Positions 54,372 through 63,266 of a DNA stretch of 64,000 nt are shown piece by piece; position 1 is the stretch's first letter; every line of letters starts with the position of its first letter. The DNA comes from Flavobacterium sp. CYK-55. GTDB taxonomy: Bacteria; Bacteroidota; Bacteroidia; Flavobacteriales; Flavobacteriaceae. The stretch spans positions 85,284 to 149,283 of the forward strand of contig NZ_JAHCDK010000007.1 in the NCBI RefSeq assembly GCF_018413465.1, given 5' to 3'. The notes under the pieces were generated by a model, which was given only the letters and a program-made list of their open reading frames with translations, had not been told where the DNA came from and did not search any database. Both the position numbers and the translations under genes were made by a program.

Positions 54372-55529
54372 ATGACAAAATCAAAGATATACAAAATTTT
54401 AGGCGGGCTATTGATCTTTGGATTAATCGTGACTATTGTTGTTTATAACAACTTGACCAACCGACACAAAGCCATTTTAAAAACTACTTTATTGTATAAA
54501 ACCGGACTGGTAGATGCAGATTGGCAGATTGAAAAACATCGCGCTGAGTACAAAATGATTTCTCCGGATTTTTATATTGATGGAATTTACAAATCGATGG
54601 AAGGGCCGAAAGCCTCGAACTATATCAGACTAACAGAGGATTCAAGCTTGGTTTGGATTACCGATTTTCATGTCAGAGCAATGGATGCCAAAACGCGAAA
54701 GTATATCTCTAAAGATTTTATTTGCCATTTAAATGTTGATTTCAACGACGCCAACTATTACGCGAGTTTGGGTTTAGAAAGTCGAATCGGAAAACAATAC
54801 CCTAGAATGACTACACTCTCACACGGTGTTGAAAATTTTACTTTGCCCAAAGGTTTTGGAGTACCGATGAAGGGGAATCAATGGTTGTTGGCCACCACAC
54901 AATCGCTCAACCACAACATTCCTGATGCCAATTATTTGATCAAGCACGAAGTGACTATTGGATATCACAAAGATGATCAGCAGACCAAACCGCTGATGTG
55001 CAGAGCTATTTATATACAATTGCCCTACGACAAACAAGATCCGTTCAAAGAACCGCTCAATCCGGCTTCAAACCAATGTGTACCTATTGAAACCAAAAAT
55101 CATGTGTATACAGATGCGCAAGGAAACAACTATTCCGGGCATTGGCTCATAAAACCCGGAAAGAATACCTACAAAAGCAATGTTGACAACCAACTCATGA
55201 TTGAAGATAGTTTGCGTTTGCATGCTGCTGCCATTCATGCGCATCCGATGTCGCGCTACATTACGCTATGGGATGTAACAACACAAAGGCCTGTTTTTAC
55301 CAGTAAAATTCAGAACCACAAAAACAAAATCGGCATTGACTACATCAGCTCATTTTTGTCTGAAAAAGGTGTCTGGCTCTACAAAAACCATCATTATGAA
55401 TTGATTCTCGATGTTGACAACACGTCCGGAAAAGACCAAGACATGATGGGCAGTATGTTTTTATTTTTCTACGACCAAAAGCTTGACCGATTATTAAACC
55501 AGCCAAAAAGCAAACTTTCTAAAAAATAA
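54372..55529 (+). CDS. membrane-anchored protein, probable PHM/DBM-like copper monooxygenase fold
   Basis: 385 residues, annotatable as hypothetical at first sight. One transmembrane anchor (about 9-26) exposes the rest outside the cytoplasm. The body aligns by eye with both jelly-roll domains of peptidylglycine hydroxylating monooxygenase (PHM), as I recall that sequence. FICHLNVDF (117-124) stands at the HHMLLF position. FTLPKGFGVPM (156-166) stands at LPKGVGFRV. AIHAHPMSRYI (287-297) stands at VHTHHLGKVV, giving CuM ligands H289 and H291. DQDMMGSMFLFFY (355-367) stands at SSDEMCNLYIMYY, with M359 as the CuM Met, 68 residues after H291 (70 in PHM). The CuH ligands are altered: C118-H119 at the His pair, and no His at the third site, although H181 is near. 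Start: ATG at 54372, before the anchor. Oxidase activity is not shown. Confidence 0.6.
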   Translation: MTKSKIYKILGGLLIFGLIVTIVVYNNLTNRHKAILKTTLLYKTGLVDADWQIEKHRAEYKMISPDFYIDGIYKSMEGPKASNYIRLTEDSSLVWITDFHVRAMDAKTRKYISKDFICHLNVDFNDANYYASLGLESRIGKQYPRMTTLSHGVENFTLPKGFGVPMKGNQWLLATTQSLNHNIPDANYLIKHEVTIGYHKDDQQTKPLMCRAIYIQLPYDKQDPFKEPLNPASNQCVPIETKNHVYTDAQGNNYSGHWLIKPGKNTYKSNVDNQLMIEDSLRLHAAAIHAHPMSRYITLWDVTTQRPVFTSKIQNHKNKIGIDYISSFLSEKGVWLYKNHHYELILDVDNTSGKDQDMMGSMFLFFYDQKLDRLLNQPKSKLSKK

Positions 55530-55532
55530 AAA

Positions 55533-55550
55533 TCCGGCTTTGAAACCGGA
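55533..55550. terminator. hairpin between the PHM-like gene and the MoxR gene
   Basis: TCCGG (55533-55537) pairs with CCGGA (55546-55550). A/T-rich flanks on both sides let it act in either direction, better for the minus-strand MoxR operon. Confidence 0.6.
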
Positions 55551-55566
55551 CTTTGAAGTTATTTGA

Positions 55567-56520
55567 TTACAATAAAGTACTGATGATTTTTTCTATCGAG
55601 ATTCCTTCTGCATCGGCTTTATAGTTTTTAACCACACGATGACGCAGAATACCCGTAGCAACTGCATTGACATCTTCTTTATCAGGCGAGAATTTACCGT
55701 TAAAAGCCGCATGAGCCTTGGCTGCCAATATGAGATTTTGTGAAGCGCGTGGACCGGCACCCCAATCAATGTAATTTTTGACAAAATCAGTAGCCAAACT
55801 ATTATCCGGACGCGTTTTGCTTACCAAAGTTACGGCATGTTCTATGACGTTATCAGCCACCGGAACACGACGAATGAGTTGTTGAAATTCTATAATTTCT
55901 TCGGCAGTAAATAATGGTGTTATGTTTACTTTGGCATCAGTTGTCGTGCTTTTGACTACTTGAACTTCTTCAGAAAACGAAGGATAATCCAACTTAATAG
56001 AAAACATAAAACGGTCTAATTGCGCTTCGGGCAACGGATAAGTTCCTTCTTGCTCAATAGGGTTTTGTGTAGCCAAAACAAAATACGGAAGCGAAAGCTT
56101 GTAGTTGTGCCCGGCAATGGTGACTGCGCGTTCTTGCATGGCCTCAAGCAAAGCCGCTTGGGTTTTTGGCGGTGTACGGTTGATCTCATCTGCCAAAATA
56201 ATGTTTGAAAAAATAGGCCCTTTGATGAATTTAAACTGACGGTTCTCATCAAGGATTTCACTACCGAGAATATCTGACGGCATCAAATCAGGCGTAAACT
56301 GAATGCGTTTAAAATCTAAACCTAAAGCTTGGGCGATGGTATTGACCATGAGCGTTTTGGCCAATCCAGGAACGCCTACCAACAAAGCATGTCCGCCTGA
56401 GAATATACTGAGTAATATTTCATCGACCACTTGGTCTTGACCAACAATAACTTTGGCAATTTCATTTTTAAGTTGGGTTCGCTTTTGAACCAAAGTTTGG
56501 ATAGCTTGAACGTCTGACAT
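55567..56520 (-). CDS. MoxR family AAA+ ATPase
   Basis: A 317-residue AAA+ chaperone-like ATPase. Walker A is GVPGLAKT, Walker B is ILADEINRTPPKTQAALLE, sensor 1 lies in FVLATQNPIEQEGTYPLPEAQ (parts: FVLATQNPIEQEG, TYPLPEAQLDRFMF), and a lid domain follows. MoxR proteins usually work with VWA-domain partners in envelope or cofactor maturation; no VWA gene follows here. It lies 36 bases after the last SurA-like gene, as tail of that operon, which points to an envelope role. Confidence 0.92.
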   Translation of the reverse strand: MSDVQAIQTLVQKRTQLKNEIAKVIVGQDQVVDEILLSIFSGGHALLVGVPGLAKTLMVNTIAQALGLDFKRIQFTPDLMPSDILGSEILDENRQFKFIKGPIFSNIILADEINRTPPKTQAALLEAMQERAVTIAGHNYKLSLPYFVLATQNPIEQEGTYPLPEAQLDRFMFSIKLDYPSFSEEVQVVKSTTTDAKVNITPLFTAEEIIEFQQLIRRVPVADNVIEHAVTLVSKTRPDNSLATDFVKNYIDWGAGPRASQNLILAAKAHAAFNGKFSPDKEDVNAVATGILRHRVVKNYKADAEGISIEKIISTLL

Positions 56521-56556
56521 ATCTTGCGCAATAACCTGAAAAACAGGGTTTTTGAT

Positions 56557-57960
56557 TTATTTCTTTAGCCAATTGTTGGCGAATTCACAATTTCGGTATT
56601 CGCCGTTGATTTTAATATAAGTCTCTTTTATTTTTTCTTCAGACCATTTAGCAATAGCTTGAATTTGCTTTTCTTTTAGAGCTAAATCTTTAATTTTGAT
56701 ATAATCACGAGCATAATCAGCGGTGTGTTCATTGATTCTATTGGTAACCGTTATCAATTTATACTTCTTTTTACCGCTTTGTTCTGTATCTAGAATCGGA
56801 ACCGACACTTCGCCTTCTTTTAAGTTAGATACCTGTGCATATAGCGATGGATCCATTTTAGTGAGTTCAAAGTGTGTATCTTGTGTTTTTGGGTTGATTA
56901 AAACACCTCCATTTGAACGAGTTTCTTTTTCATCAGATTCTGCACGAGCAGCATCTGCAAATGAAATGCTCTTATCATCAATTTTCTTTTTGATATTTAA
57001 AATGCGCTCTTTGGCATCTTTAAGCGCTTGTTCATCGGTTTTAGGCACAATTAAAATGTGTCGCAAATCAATGTCTTGACCCCGAATTTTTTCAACATAT
57101 ATAATATGGTAACCAAATTCTGTTTCAAACGGTTCTGAAATCTCGCCTTCGCCCAAGCTAAAAGCCACATCTTTAAATTCTTTGACAAATGGAGTTTTTT
57201 TATTCATTCTATAATAACCGCCGTTAGAACTTGAACCCGGATCTTGTGAGTAAAGTACTGCTTTGGTGGCAAAACTCGAACCTCCTTCTACTTCTTTTTT
57301 GAGTTCTTTGAGTCGGTCAATAACTTTTTGCTTTTCAGCTTCAGAAACTTTAGGAAATACTACAATTTGAGAAACTTCCATTTCAGAACCAAAAACAGGC
57401 AAGTCGGCTGTTGGAATTTTTTTAAAGAACGTTCGAACCTCTTCAGGGGTAATCTCAACACCATCAATGATTTTCTTTTGCATCTGACCGGCAAGCTTGT
57501 TCATTTTGATAATATCAGACAATTCTGTTTTGAAGTCTTCTTCATTGCTTTTTTTGAAATAGGCAATAACCTTATCCATTGATCCAAGTTGTTCAACCAT
57601 ATAAGTAATTTGCTCATCCATCTTAGATTTAACCTCGTCATCACTCACTACGATACTGTCTTGAATGGCTTGATGAGCATAGAGTTTATCTTCTAGTAAT
57701 TTGCCCAACATTTGACAACGCGAAATATCTTTAATCGATGACCCTTGACTGGTCATTTCTAAATAGGATTTATCAATGTCTGACTCAAGAATATTAAAGT
57801 CTCCAACAGTGGCAATCACGCCATCAATCTTTTTGCGAACTGAAGTAGGCACAGCTTTTGGCTTAATGGTATCCTTGATTATTTCCTGTGCCAAAACGGG
57901 CATTGAAAACAGCATGAATACTCCGATTATATTGAGCATTTTAAGGTTTGTAAACTTCAT
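56557..57960 (-). CDS. SurA-like periplasmic peptidylprolyl isomerase
   Basis: A 467-residue outer-membrane-protein chaperone. A signal peptide (MLFSMPVLAQ region, up to about 25) is followed by a SurA N-domain (about 40-165) and two PpiC rotamase domains (about 175-275, VSQIVVFPKVSE; and about 285-385, DLRHILIVPKTDE). The ATG at 57960 overlaps the end of the preceding lipoprotein gene by 20 bases. It is the most SurA-like of the three and likely escorts barrel proteins to the BAM machinery. Confidence 0.92.
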   Translation of the reverse strand: MKFTNLKMLNIIGVFMLFSMPVLAQEIIKDTIKPKAVPTSVRKKIDGVIATVGDFNILESDIDKSYLEMTSQGSSIKDISRCQMLGKLLEDKLYAHQAIQDSIVVSDDEVKSKMDEQITYMVEQLGSMDKVIAYFKKSNEEDFKTELSDIIKMNKLAGQMQKKIIDGVEITPEEVRTFFKKIPTADLPVFGSEMEVSQIVVFPKVSEAEKQKVIDRLKELKKEVEGGSSFATKAVLYSQDPGSSSNGGYYRMNKKTPFVKEFKDVAFSLGEGEISEPFETEFGYHIIYVEKIRGQDIDLRHILIVPKTDEQALKDAKERILNIKKKIDDKSISFADAARAESDEKETRSNGGVLINPKTQDTHFELTKMDPSLYAQVSNLKEGEVSVPILDTEQSGKKKYKLITVTNRINEHTADYARDYIKIKDLALKEKQIQAIAKWSEEKIKETYIKINGEYRNCEFANNWLKK

Positions 57961-58795
57961 ATTTTTTGTCTTTGATGGCATCATCAGTAATTTCTTTTTG
58001 AAACTTTTTTATTAAATCTAATTTTCTCTGATTGAGAATTACTTCGCGCAAAGTGGGTTTGATATACTGATATGGCGCTATTTGATTCTTATCAATTACA
58101 TGAGCAATCTTTGCTAGGTATATATTTTTTCCGTCAGTATGTTCTATTTTTTTGCCTGATGAGATATATTCATCTCTGTTGTCAGGGTTAATAAAAGGCA
58201 GCTTACTGTACACTTGATTCATATCAACCCAAACCGAATCATTGAGCGCAAAATTGTTGAGCTTAATGGATTGCGCTTCCCAAAACTTTTTATCAGATTT
58301 TCTGAAATCAAAAAGTTTACTTCGTATGGTTTCAAACTTTGGGTGATCTTTACTCAAATTAACAAATCTAAGGCGAACCAAAGTTCCGGTTGTTTTGAAA
58401 TTTTCTTTGTTCTTTTTGTAATAGGCCTCAATTTCATCTTCAGAAACAACTGTATCTACAGTAGATTTGACAACCTCTTCTAGATAAGCCTTTACATACA
58501 AATCAACTTTGTATTGTTGGATGAGCGTATCAAATGCCGATTTTTTTTTATTACTCAAATTGACTTCCGCCGCTTTAATGAGTAATTTTTGCGAAGCCCA
58601 TCGATCTATAAAACTCCGCACGATCACAGTGCTGTCTTCTTTAGAGGTTCCTGGCGGCACTAAATCAGTGATGTCTGACTTAAATAAAAAATCGTCTCCT
58701 ACTCTGGCAATTGATTCAGACTTGGCTTCAGGTGTAAAAAACGAACATGAAGCCAACAACATCAAAGCTGCAATAGCCAGAATTTTTGAGTGCAT
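57941..58795 (-). CDS. SurA-N-domain lipoprotein in the PPIase operon
   Basis: A 284-residue lipoprotein. The lipobox LASC ends at C17 of a short signal peptide. The rest resembles the chaperone arms of SurA/PpiD (RVGDDFLFKSDITDLVP, then VSEDEIEAYYKKNKENF) but shows no complete PpiC rotamase motif, so it is probably a chaperone without isomerase activity. It is two bases from the upstream PPIase gene and overlaps the next one, which implies tight coupling and a joint function. Confidence 0.85.
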   Translation of the reverse strand: MHSKILAIAALMLLASCSFFTPEAKSESIARVGDDFLFKSDITDLVPPGTSKEDSTVIVRSFIDRWASQKLLIKAAEVNLSNKKKSAFDTLIQQYKVDLYVKAYLEEVVKSTVDTVVSEDEIEAYYKKNKENFKTTGTLVRLRFVNLSKDHPKFETIRSKLFDFRKSDKKFWEAQSIKLNNFALNDSVWVDMNQVYSKLPFINPDNRDEYISSGKKIEHTDGKNIYLAKIAHVIDKNQIAPYQYIKPTLREVILNQRKLDLIKKFQKEITDDAIKDKKYEVYKP

Positions 58796-58797
58796 AC

Positions 58798-60768
58798 TTA
58801 TTTTTTAACTTGTGCTTTCACACGCTCAAAAACATCTTGATTGGTCTTAATGGTAAACTCTTTTTTGAGCTCCTGAACCCAATTTTGCTCAAGATATTGC
58901 TGATAATCATTAATGGCTTTTCCTTTGCACTCATCAAGTGTTTTGGGCCCGGCCGGAATCATTTTATTAACTTTGGTCACAAAATAATATTCTCCGTCTT
59001 TGATGATCTCAGACACCCCTTCTTGCTGTTTGAGGTTTTTCGGAAGCGCGTCATTTCCTTCTTCAAAAACACCTGAATTGGTCATGACTTCAACTTTTTC
59101 TTTGGTGTTGAATTTTTCTTTGATTTTCTCTGGCGCTATATTTTGTTTGAGCAATTTTTGAACTTTCTTGATGATGTCCATATTGGTTGATGAAGCAATC
59201 ACAACATCCAAACGGTTTTTCCACTGATAAGAAGCTTTGTGACTTTCATAGAAATTCTTCAAACCAAGGGTATCCGTTTTTGAACGATCCCAGATTTCTT
59301 TCTCCATTAAATCAAACAACAACAAACCATCACGGTATTCATCCATTACATTAGCAAACTCTGGAAACTCGCCTTCTAAGTGATCAGTATAATAAGTGGT
59401 TAATTGCTCATCTAAGAATTTTTGATAGTTCACATCAACCAGCTTGGCAATAGGCTTTATGTTGGCATTGGCCTTTTGCTGTGTTTTGAGGTAAATAAGA
59501 AAAGTTGTTCCGCTCACCGGTTTATCAATGATGGTAAACAGCGGACCGTCAAAAGCTTTGGTATCAGCAGGAACTTCCCATTTATTCTCGTAATAATCGT
59601 TGGTAACGGTTTTGGTTAATGAAGCAAACATCTTGTCATTGCGCTTGATGGGATATTTTTTTCTCAGTTTCTCGTTGAGTGAATTGGTAATAAGTCGGGA
59701 ACGATCGTCTTTAGATACTTTGTTTTCTAATTCAAGCTTCATCTCATCAAAACTGCGCAACGGATGCTTTTCGATGAGTTTTACAATATGCCAACCAAAC
59801 TTAGTCTGAAACGGAGCAGACATTGGTTTGTCTTTAGTTAATGAAAAAGCAGTGTTTTCAAACTCTTCAGAACTCAACTGACCTGAGCCAAAACGCGATA
59901 AAACACCACCTTTTGAAGATGAAGATTTATCATCAGAAAATTGCTTAGCTAAGCTCTCAAAGCTTTCGCCTTGTTGCAGTTTTTGGTAAATATCATCTAT
60001 ATTTTTTTTGACTTTGGCGCGCTCCTCAGGCGTATCTTCTTTTGGGTTGAGCAACATGATGTGCGCAACAGTCACTTCGCCACGGTTATCACGAACATCG
60101 TCAACTTTAATTAAATGGTAACCAAAACGTGTGCGTACAGGATTGGAGATTTTTCCGACCGGAGTTTTGAAAGCTGCTGATTCAAAAGCATATACCATTC
60201 TGAAAGCTGAGAAATACCCTAAATCACCTTTGTTTTCTTTGGCTGATGGATCTTGAGAGTTTTCTTGCGCCAACTTACCAAAATCTTCCCCATTGATTGC
60301 GCGCTTGCGAATATCCATGATTTTATTGTATACAGATAAGGTATCTGACGGAGCAGCGTTCTCATCAACCATAATCAAAATATGAGATGCCTTTACTTCT
60401 TTTTGTGAACGCTTGTAACCTTCGTCAACAAGCTCTTTGGTAACTTTTGAATCGCTCAAATAATTTTTTGAAAGTTGTGTTCGATACGATGAAAGCTCAT
60501 TCTTATATGAATCACCATTTTGCAAACCTAGTTTATTGGCTTTGCTTATTTTGAGTTTATATCCGACAAACAATTCGAGATATTGAGTCAAGTCTTTTTG
60601 AGACTCATCCTTTACTAAATCTAGGTTTTTATTGTAAACCCTGACAAATTCATCGGTGTAAAAAGGTTTGTCGTCAATAGTAAATAAAACTTCTTTTTTG
60701 ACTGATTGGGCATTGGCCGAAAAGCTAGCAGCTACAAGCCCTGCTAAAAACAACTGTTTTATTTTCAT
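58798..60768 (-). CDS. large SurA/PpiD-like peptidylprolyl isomerase
   Basis: A 656-residue exported isomerase-chaperone. Signal peptide (about 1-20, ending SANAQS). An N-terminal helical chaperone domain is followed by two PpiC domains (about 125-228, VKASHILIMVDENAA; and 232-335, VTVAHIMLLNPKEDT), each with the RFGYHLIKV or KFGWHIVKL ending. A long C-terminal helical region with YFVTKVNKMIPAG may be a degenerate third rotamase. First gene of a four-gene operon with a consensus promoter. Confidence 0.92.
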   Translation of the reverse strand: MKIKQLFLAGLVAASFSANAQSVKKEVLFTIDDKPFYTDEFVRVYNKNLDLVKDESQKDLTQYLELFVGYKLKISKANKLGLQNGDSYKNELSSYRTQLSKNYLSDSKVTKELVDEGYKRSQKEVKASHILIMVDENAAPSDTLSVYNKIMDIRKRAINGEDFGKLAQENSQDPSAKENKGDLGYFSAFRMVYAFESAAFKTPVGKISNPVRTRFGYHLIKVDDVRDNRGEVTVAHIMLLNPKEDTPEERAKVKKNIDDIYQKLQQGESFESLAKQFSDDKSSSSKGGVLSRFGSGQLSSEEFENTAFSLTKDKPMSAPFQTKFGWHIVKLIEKHPLRSFDEMKLELENKVSKDDRSRLITNSLNEKLRKKYPIKRNDKMFASLTKTVTNDYYENKWEVPADTKAFDGPLFTIIDKPVSGTTFLIYLKTQQKANANIKPIAKLVDVNYQKFLDEQLTTYYTDHLEGEFPEFANVMDEYRDGLLLFDLMEKEIWDRSKTDTLGLKNFYESHKASYQWKNRLDVVIASSTNMDIIKKVQKLLKQNIAPEKIKEKFNTKEKVEVMTNSGVFEEGNDALPKNLKQQEGVSEIIKDGEYYFVTKVNKMIPAGPKTLDECKGKAINDYQQYLEQNWVQELKKEFTIKTNQDVFERVKAQVKK

Positions 60769-60843
60769 TTTAGTTAAAATTTCTTGTTCGCTATATTGAT
60801 TAAGTTATTTTTTTGATTGGTTTGAAATAAAATTAAGGGCGAA

Positions 60844-60873
60844 CAAAAATAACAATTCATATGCATTTACCAA
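60844..60873 (-). promoter_or_regulatory. promoter of the PPIase/MoxR operon
   Basis: On the minus strand TTG (60871-60873), 19 bases, then TATTTTTG (60844-60851): exact consensus. The leader is about 70 bases. Confidence 0.8.
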
Positions 60874-60987
60874 CTATGCGATATACTATTAACAAAAAAT
60901 TATTAACGCTGCAATTGGCGCGGAATCAGCTAATTTTAGTATACAAAAACACTTAAATTTTTGACTGTTTATTCCGTTGGGAAATAC

Positions 60988-60995
60988 TATTTTTG
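60988..60995 (+). promoter_or_regulatory. -7 promoter box of prfC
   Basis: TATTTTTG matches TAnnTTTG exactly, 19 bases before the prfC ATG. The nearest TTG upstream (60961-60963) is 24 bases away, wider than usual. Confidence 0.5.
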
Positions 60996-61014
60996 CAGTC
61001 GCAATTTTTAACTT

Positions 61015-62604
61015 ATGAGTTTTCTGAAAGAAATTGAACGTCGACGTACCTTTGGTATTATCTCGCATCCCGATGCCGGTAAAACAACTTTAACCGAAAA
61101 ACTTCTACTTTTTGGAGGAGCTATCCAAGAAGCCGGTGCTGTCAAAAACAACAAAATCAAAAAAGGAGCTACTTCTGACTTCATGGAAATTGAGCGTCAA
61201 AGAGGAATCTCGGTTTCTACATCGGTTTTGGCCTTTAATTACAAAGACAAAAAAATCAACATCCTTGACACACCTGGCCACAAGGATTTTGCAGAAGACA
61301 CCTACAGAACACTTACGGCTGTTGACAGTGTAATTGTGGTAATAGACGTTGCCAAAGGTGTTGAGGAACAAACTGAAAAATTAGTTTCGGTTTGCAGGTT
61401 GCGCAACATTCCAATGATAGTTTTTATCAACAAATTGGATCGTGAAGGTAAAGATGCTTTTGATTTGATGGATGAAGTTGAACAAAAACTTGGCCTCAAA
61501 GTAACGCCGTTAAGCTTTCCGATAGGTATGGGTTATGATTTTCAAGGCATTTATAATTTGTGGGAACAAAACATCAATTTATTTAGCGGTGATAGTCGAA
61601 AAAACATTGAAGAAACTATTGCTTTTTCAGATTTACAAAGCCCGGAATTAGAAAAAATAATCGGTCAGAATCCGGCCAATAAATTGCGCGAAGAGCTTGA
61701 GCTTATTGCAGAGGTATATCCGGAATTCAATCGAGAAGATTATTTAGAAGGAAGCCTGCAACCTGTTTTTTTTGGATCAGCATTGAACAACTTTGGAGTT
61801 CGCGAATTGCTTGACTGTTTTATTGACATTGCACCTGCACCTCGCGCCAAAGAATCTGACACAAGATTAGTAAAACCATCCGAAGAAAAAATGTCCGGAT
61901 TTGTTTTTAAAATCCATGCCAATATGGACCCAAAACATCGTGATCGTTTGGCTTTTGTTAAGATTGTCTCGGGGACTTTTGAACGCAACAAACCTTATTT
62001 ACATGTTCGCCATAATAAAAACCTAAAATTTTCAAGTCCAAATGCTTTTTTTGCTGAGAAAAAAGAAATTGTTGACACATCCTATCCCGGTGATATTGTT
62101 GGATTACACGACACCGGAAATTTTAAAATCGGAGATACATTAACCGAAGGCGAAAACATGAATTTTAGAGGCATTCCAAGCTTTTCACCTGAGCATTTCA
62201 GATACATCAACAATGCTGACCCGCTCAAGTCTAAACAACTTGAAAAAGGCATTGACCAACTCATGGATGAAGGTGTCGCTCAACTTTTTACACTTGAAAT
62301 GAACAACCGAAAAGTAATTGGAACCGTTGGTGCCCTACAATACGAAGTAATTCAGTATCGTTTGGAACACGAATATGGCGCTAAATGTACTTACGAAAAT
62401 TTCCCGGTTCATAAAGCTTGTTGGGTAAAACCTGACGATCCAAAAAACGAAGAGTTTAAAGAATTTAAAAGAATCAAACAAAAGTTTTTAGCCAAAGACA
62501 AATATAATCAATTGGTATTTTTAGCAGATTCAGACTTTACGATACAAATGACCATAAGCAAATATCCCAGTGTAAAATTATTTTTTACTTCAGAATTTGA
62601 TTAA
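61015..62604 (+). CDS. prfC: peptide chain release factor 3
   Basis: A GTPase that recycles RF1/RF2 from the ribosome after termination. It has 529 residues: Walker A HPDAGKTTLTEK near the N-terminus, the switch region GATSDFMEIERQRGISVSTS, G3 DTPGHKDF and G4 NKLDRE. Domain II and the RF3 C-terminal domain follow (GTVGALQYEVIQYRLEHEYG). This matches RF3 rather than EF-G or LepA. Likely single-gene unit. Confidence 0.95.
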   Translation: MSFLKEIERRRTFGIISHPDAGKTTLTEKLLLFGGAIQEAGAVKNNKIKKGATSDFMEIERQRGISVSTSVLAFNYKDKKINILDTPGHKDFAEDTYRTLTAVDSVIVVIDVAKGVEEQTEKLVSVCRLRNIPMIVFINKLDREGKDAFDLMDEVEQKLGLKVTPLSFPIGMGYDFQGIYNLWEQNINLFSGDSRKNIEETIAFSDLQSPELEKIIGQNPANKLREELELIAEVYPEFNREDYLEGSLQPVFFGSALNNFGVRELLDCFIDIAPAPRAKESDTRLVKPSEEKMSGFVFKIHANMDPKHRDRLAFVKIVSGTFERNKPYLHVRHNKNLKFSSPNAFFAEKKEIVDTSYPGDIVGLHDTGNFKIGDTLTEGENMNFRGIPSFSPEHFRYINNADPLKSKQLEKGIDQLMDEGVAQLFTLEMNNRKVIGTVGALQYEVIQYRLEHEYGAKCTYENFPVHKACWVKPDDPKNEEFKEFKRIKQKFLAKDKYNQLVFLADSDFTIQMTISKYPSVKLFFTSEFD

Positions 62605-62685
62605 AATTTGCACCTCTTATCAAATTAAAAGCGGCTTAATTATCAACATTTTAATGATGATGTTCGTTTTTTAAATTTTGATTCA

Positions 62686-62693
62686 TATATTTG
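62686..62693 (+). promoter_or_regulatory. -7 promoter box of the small exported protein gene
   Basis: TATATTTG matches TAnnTTTG exactly, with TTCG (one mismatch to TTTG) 19 bases upstream at 62663-62666. Confidence 0.6.
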
Positions 62694-62713
62694 CGTCTTA
62701 ATAGAACTATGAA

Positions 62714-62926
62714 ATGAAAAAGAATTTTTTGACTCTACCCCTCGTAATTCTGCTCGTCTTAATGGATGTGATTGTTTATGCGCAGCCAGGTGACGATGAT
62801 GGTTCTGGTGGTCTAGAAGGAAACGATCCACCTCCTGCTCCAATTAACACTAAACTCATTTGGTTGGCTATACTTGCTTTAGTATATGGTTTTTACAGTA
62901 TTAAAAAATACAGAAAAGCAATTTAA
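62714..62926 (+). CDS. tiny exported protein with membrane-tail sorting signal (PID-CTERM-like)
   Basis: A 70-residue protein that is almost only signals. A signal peptide (about 1-24, ending VYAQ) is followed by an acidic Gly/Asp stretch, then PPPAPINTK, one transmembrane helix (LIWLAILALVYGFYSI) and a basic end (KKYRKA). The motif-helix-basic tail resembles C-terminal protein-sorting tails of the PEP-CTERM/PID-CTERM kind. It has its own promoter box and strong terminator, so it is expressed as a separate unit. The function is unknown; it could be a small membrane-anchored peptide or a decayed longer substrate. Confidence 0.75.
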   Translation: MKKNFLTLPLVILLVLMDVIVYAQPGDDDGSGGLEGNDPPPAPINTKLIWLAILALVYGFYSIKKYRKAI

Positions 62927-62946
62927 ATAAGTATTATACAATTTAT

Positions 62947-62982
62947 AAAAAGGCTCGATTTTACAAATCGAGCCTTTTTTAT
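62947..62982 (+). terminator. strong terminator of the small exported protein gene
   Basis: A 15-bp perfect stem (62947-62961 with 62965-62979) with three-base loop and T-run. It can work on both strands. Confidence 0.92.
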
Positions 62983-63217
62983 ATAGCCTTTAGACCTACT
63001 CAACCAAAAGACAAGCACCATTGCTAACTATATCTGTCCATGCAAAATTTCGAAGTTAAACCTTAAAATAAAATTCAAAAGTAATAAAAATGAAAAGTTG
63101 CTTTTTAAACTTTATCACCGGCATTGAAATAAACATTGTTTCATTTTAATAAAAGAAAATCAGATATAGTTGTTAGAAATCACTTGAAACCATAGCCTCC
63201 GTTAATACTTAACAAAT
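62983..63217. other. gene-free AT-rich gap
   Basis: The 340 bases between the small exported gene and the right-edge T9SS gene hold two terminators (62947-62979 and 63220-63247). I see no gene, promoter or repeat between them. Confidence 0.5.
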
Positions 63218-63247
63218 AAAAAAGCCCGCTCTTTCGAGCGGGCTTTT
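63216..63247 (-). terminator. terminator of the right-edge T9SS protein gene
   Basis: AAAAGCCCGCTC (63220-63231) pairs perfectly with GAGCGGGCTTTT (63236-63247); a T-run follows on the minus strand. Confidence 0.92.
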
Positions 63248-63266
63248 CATTATATCAAAGACTTAA

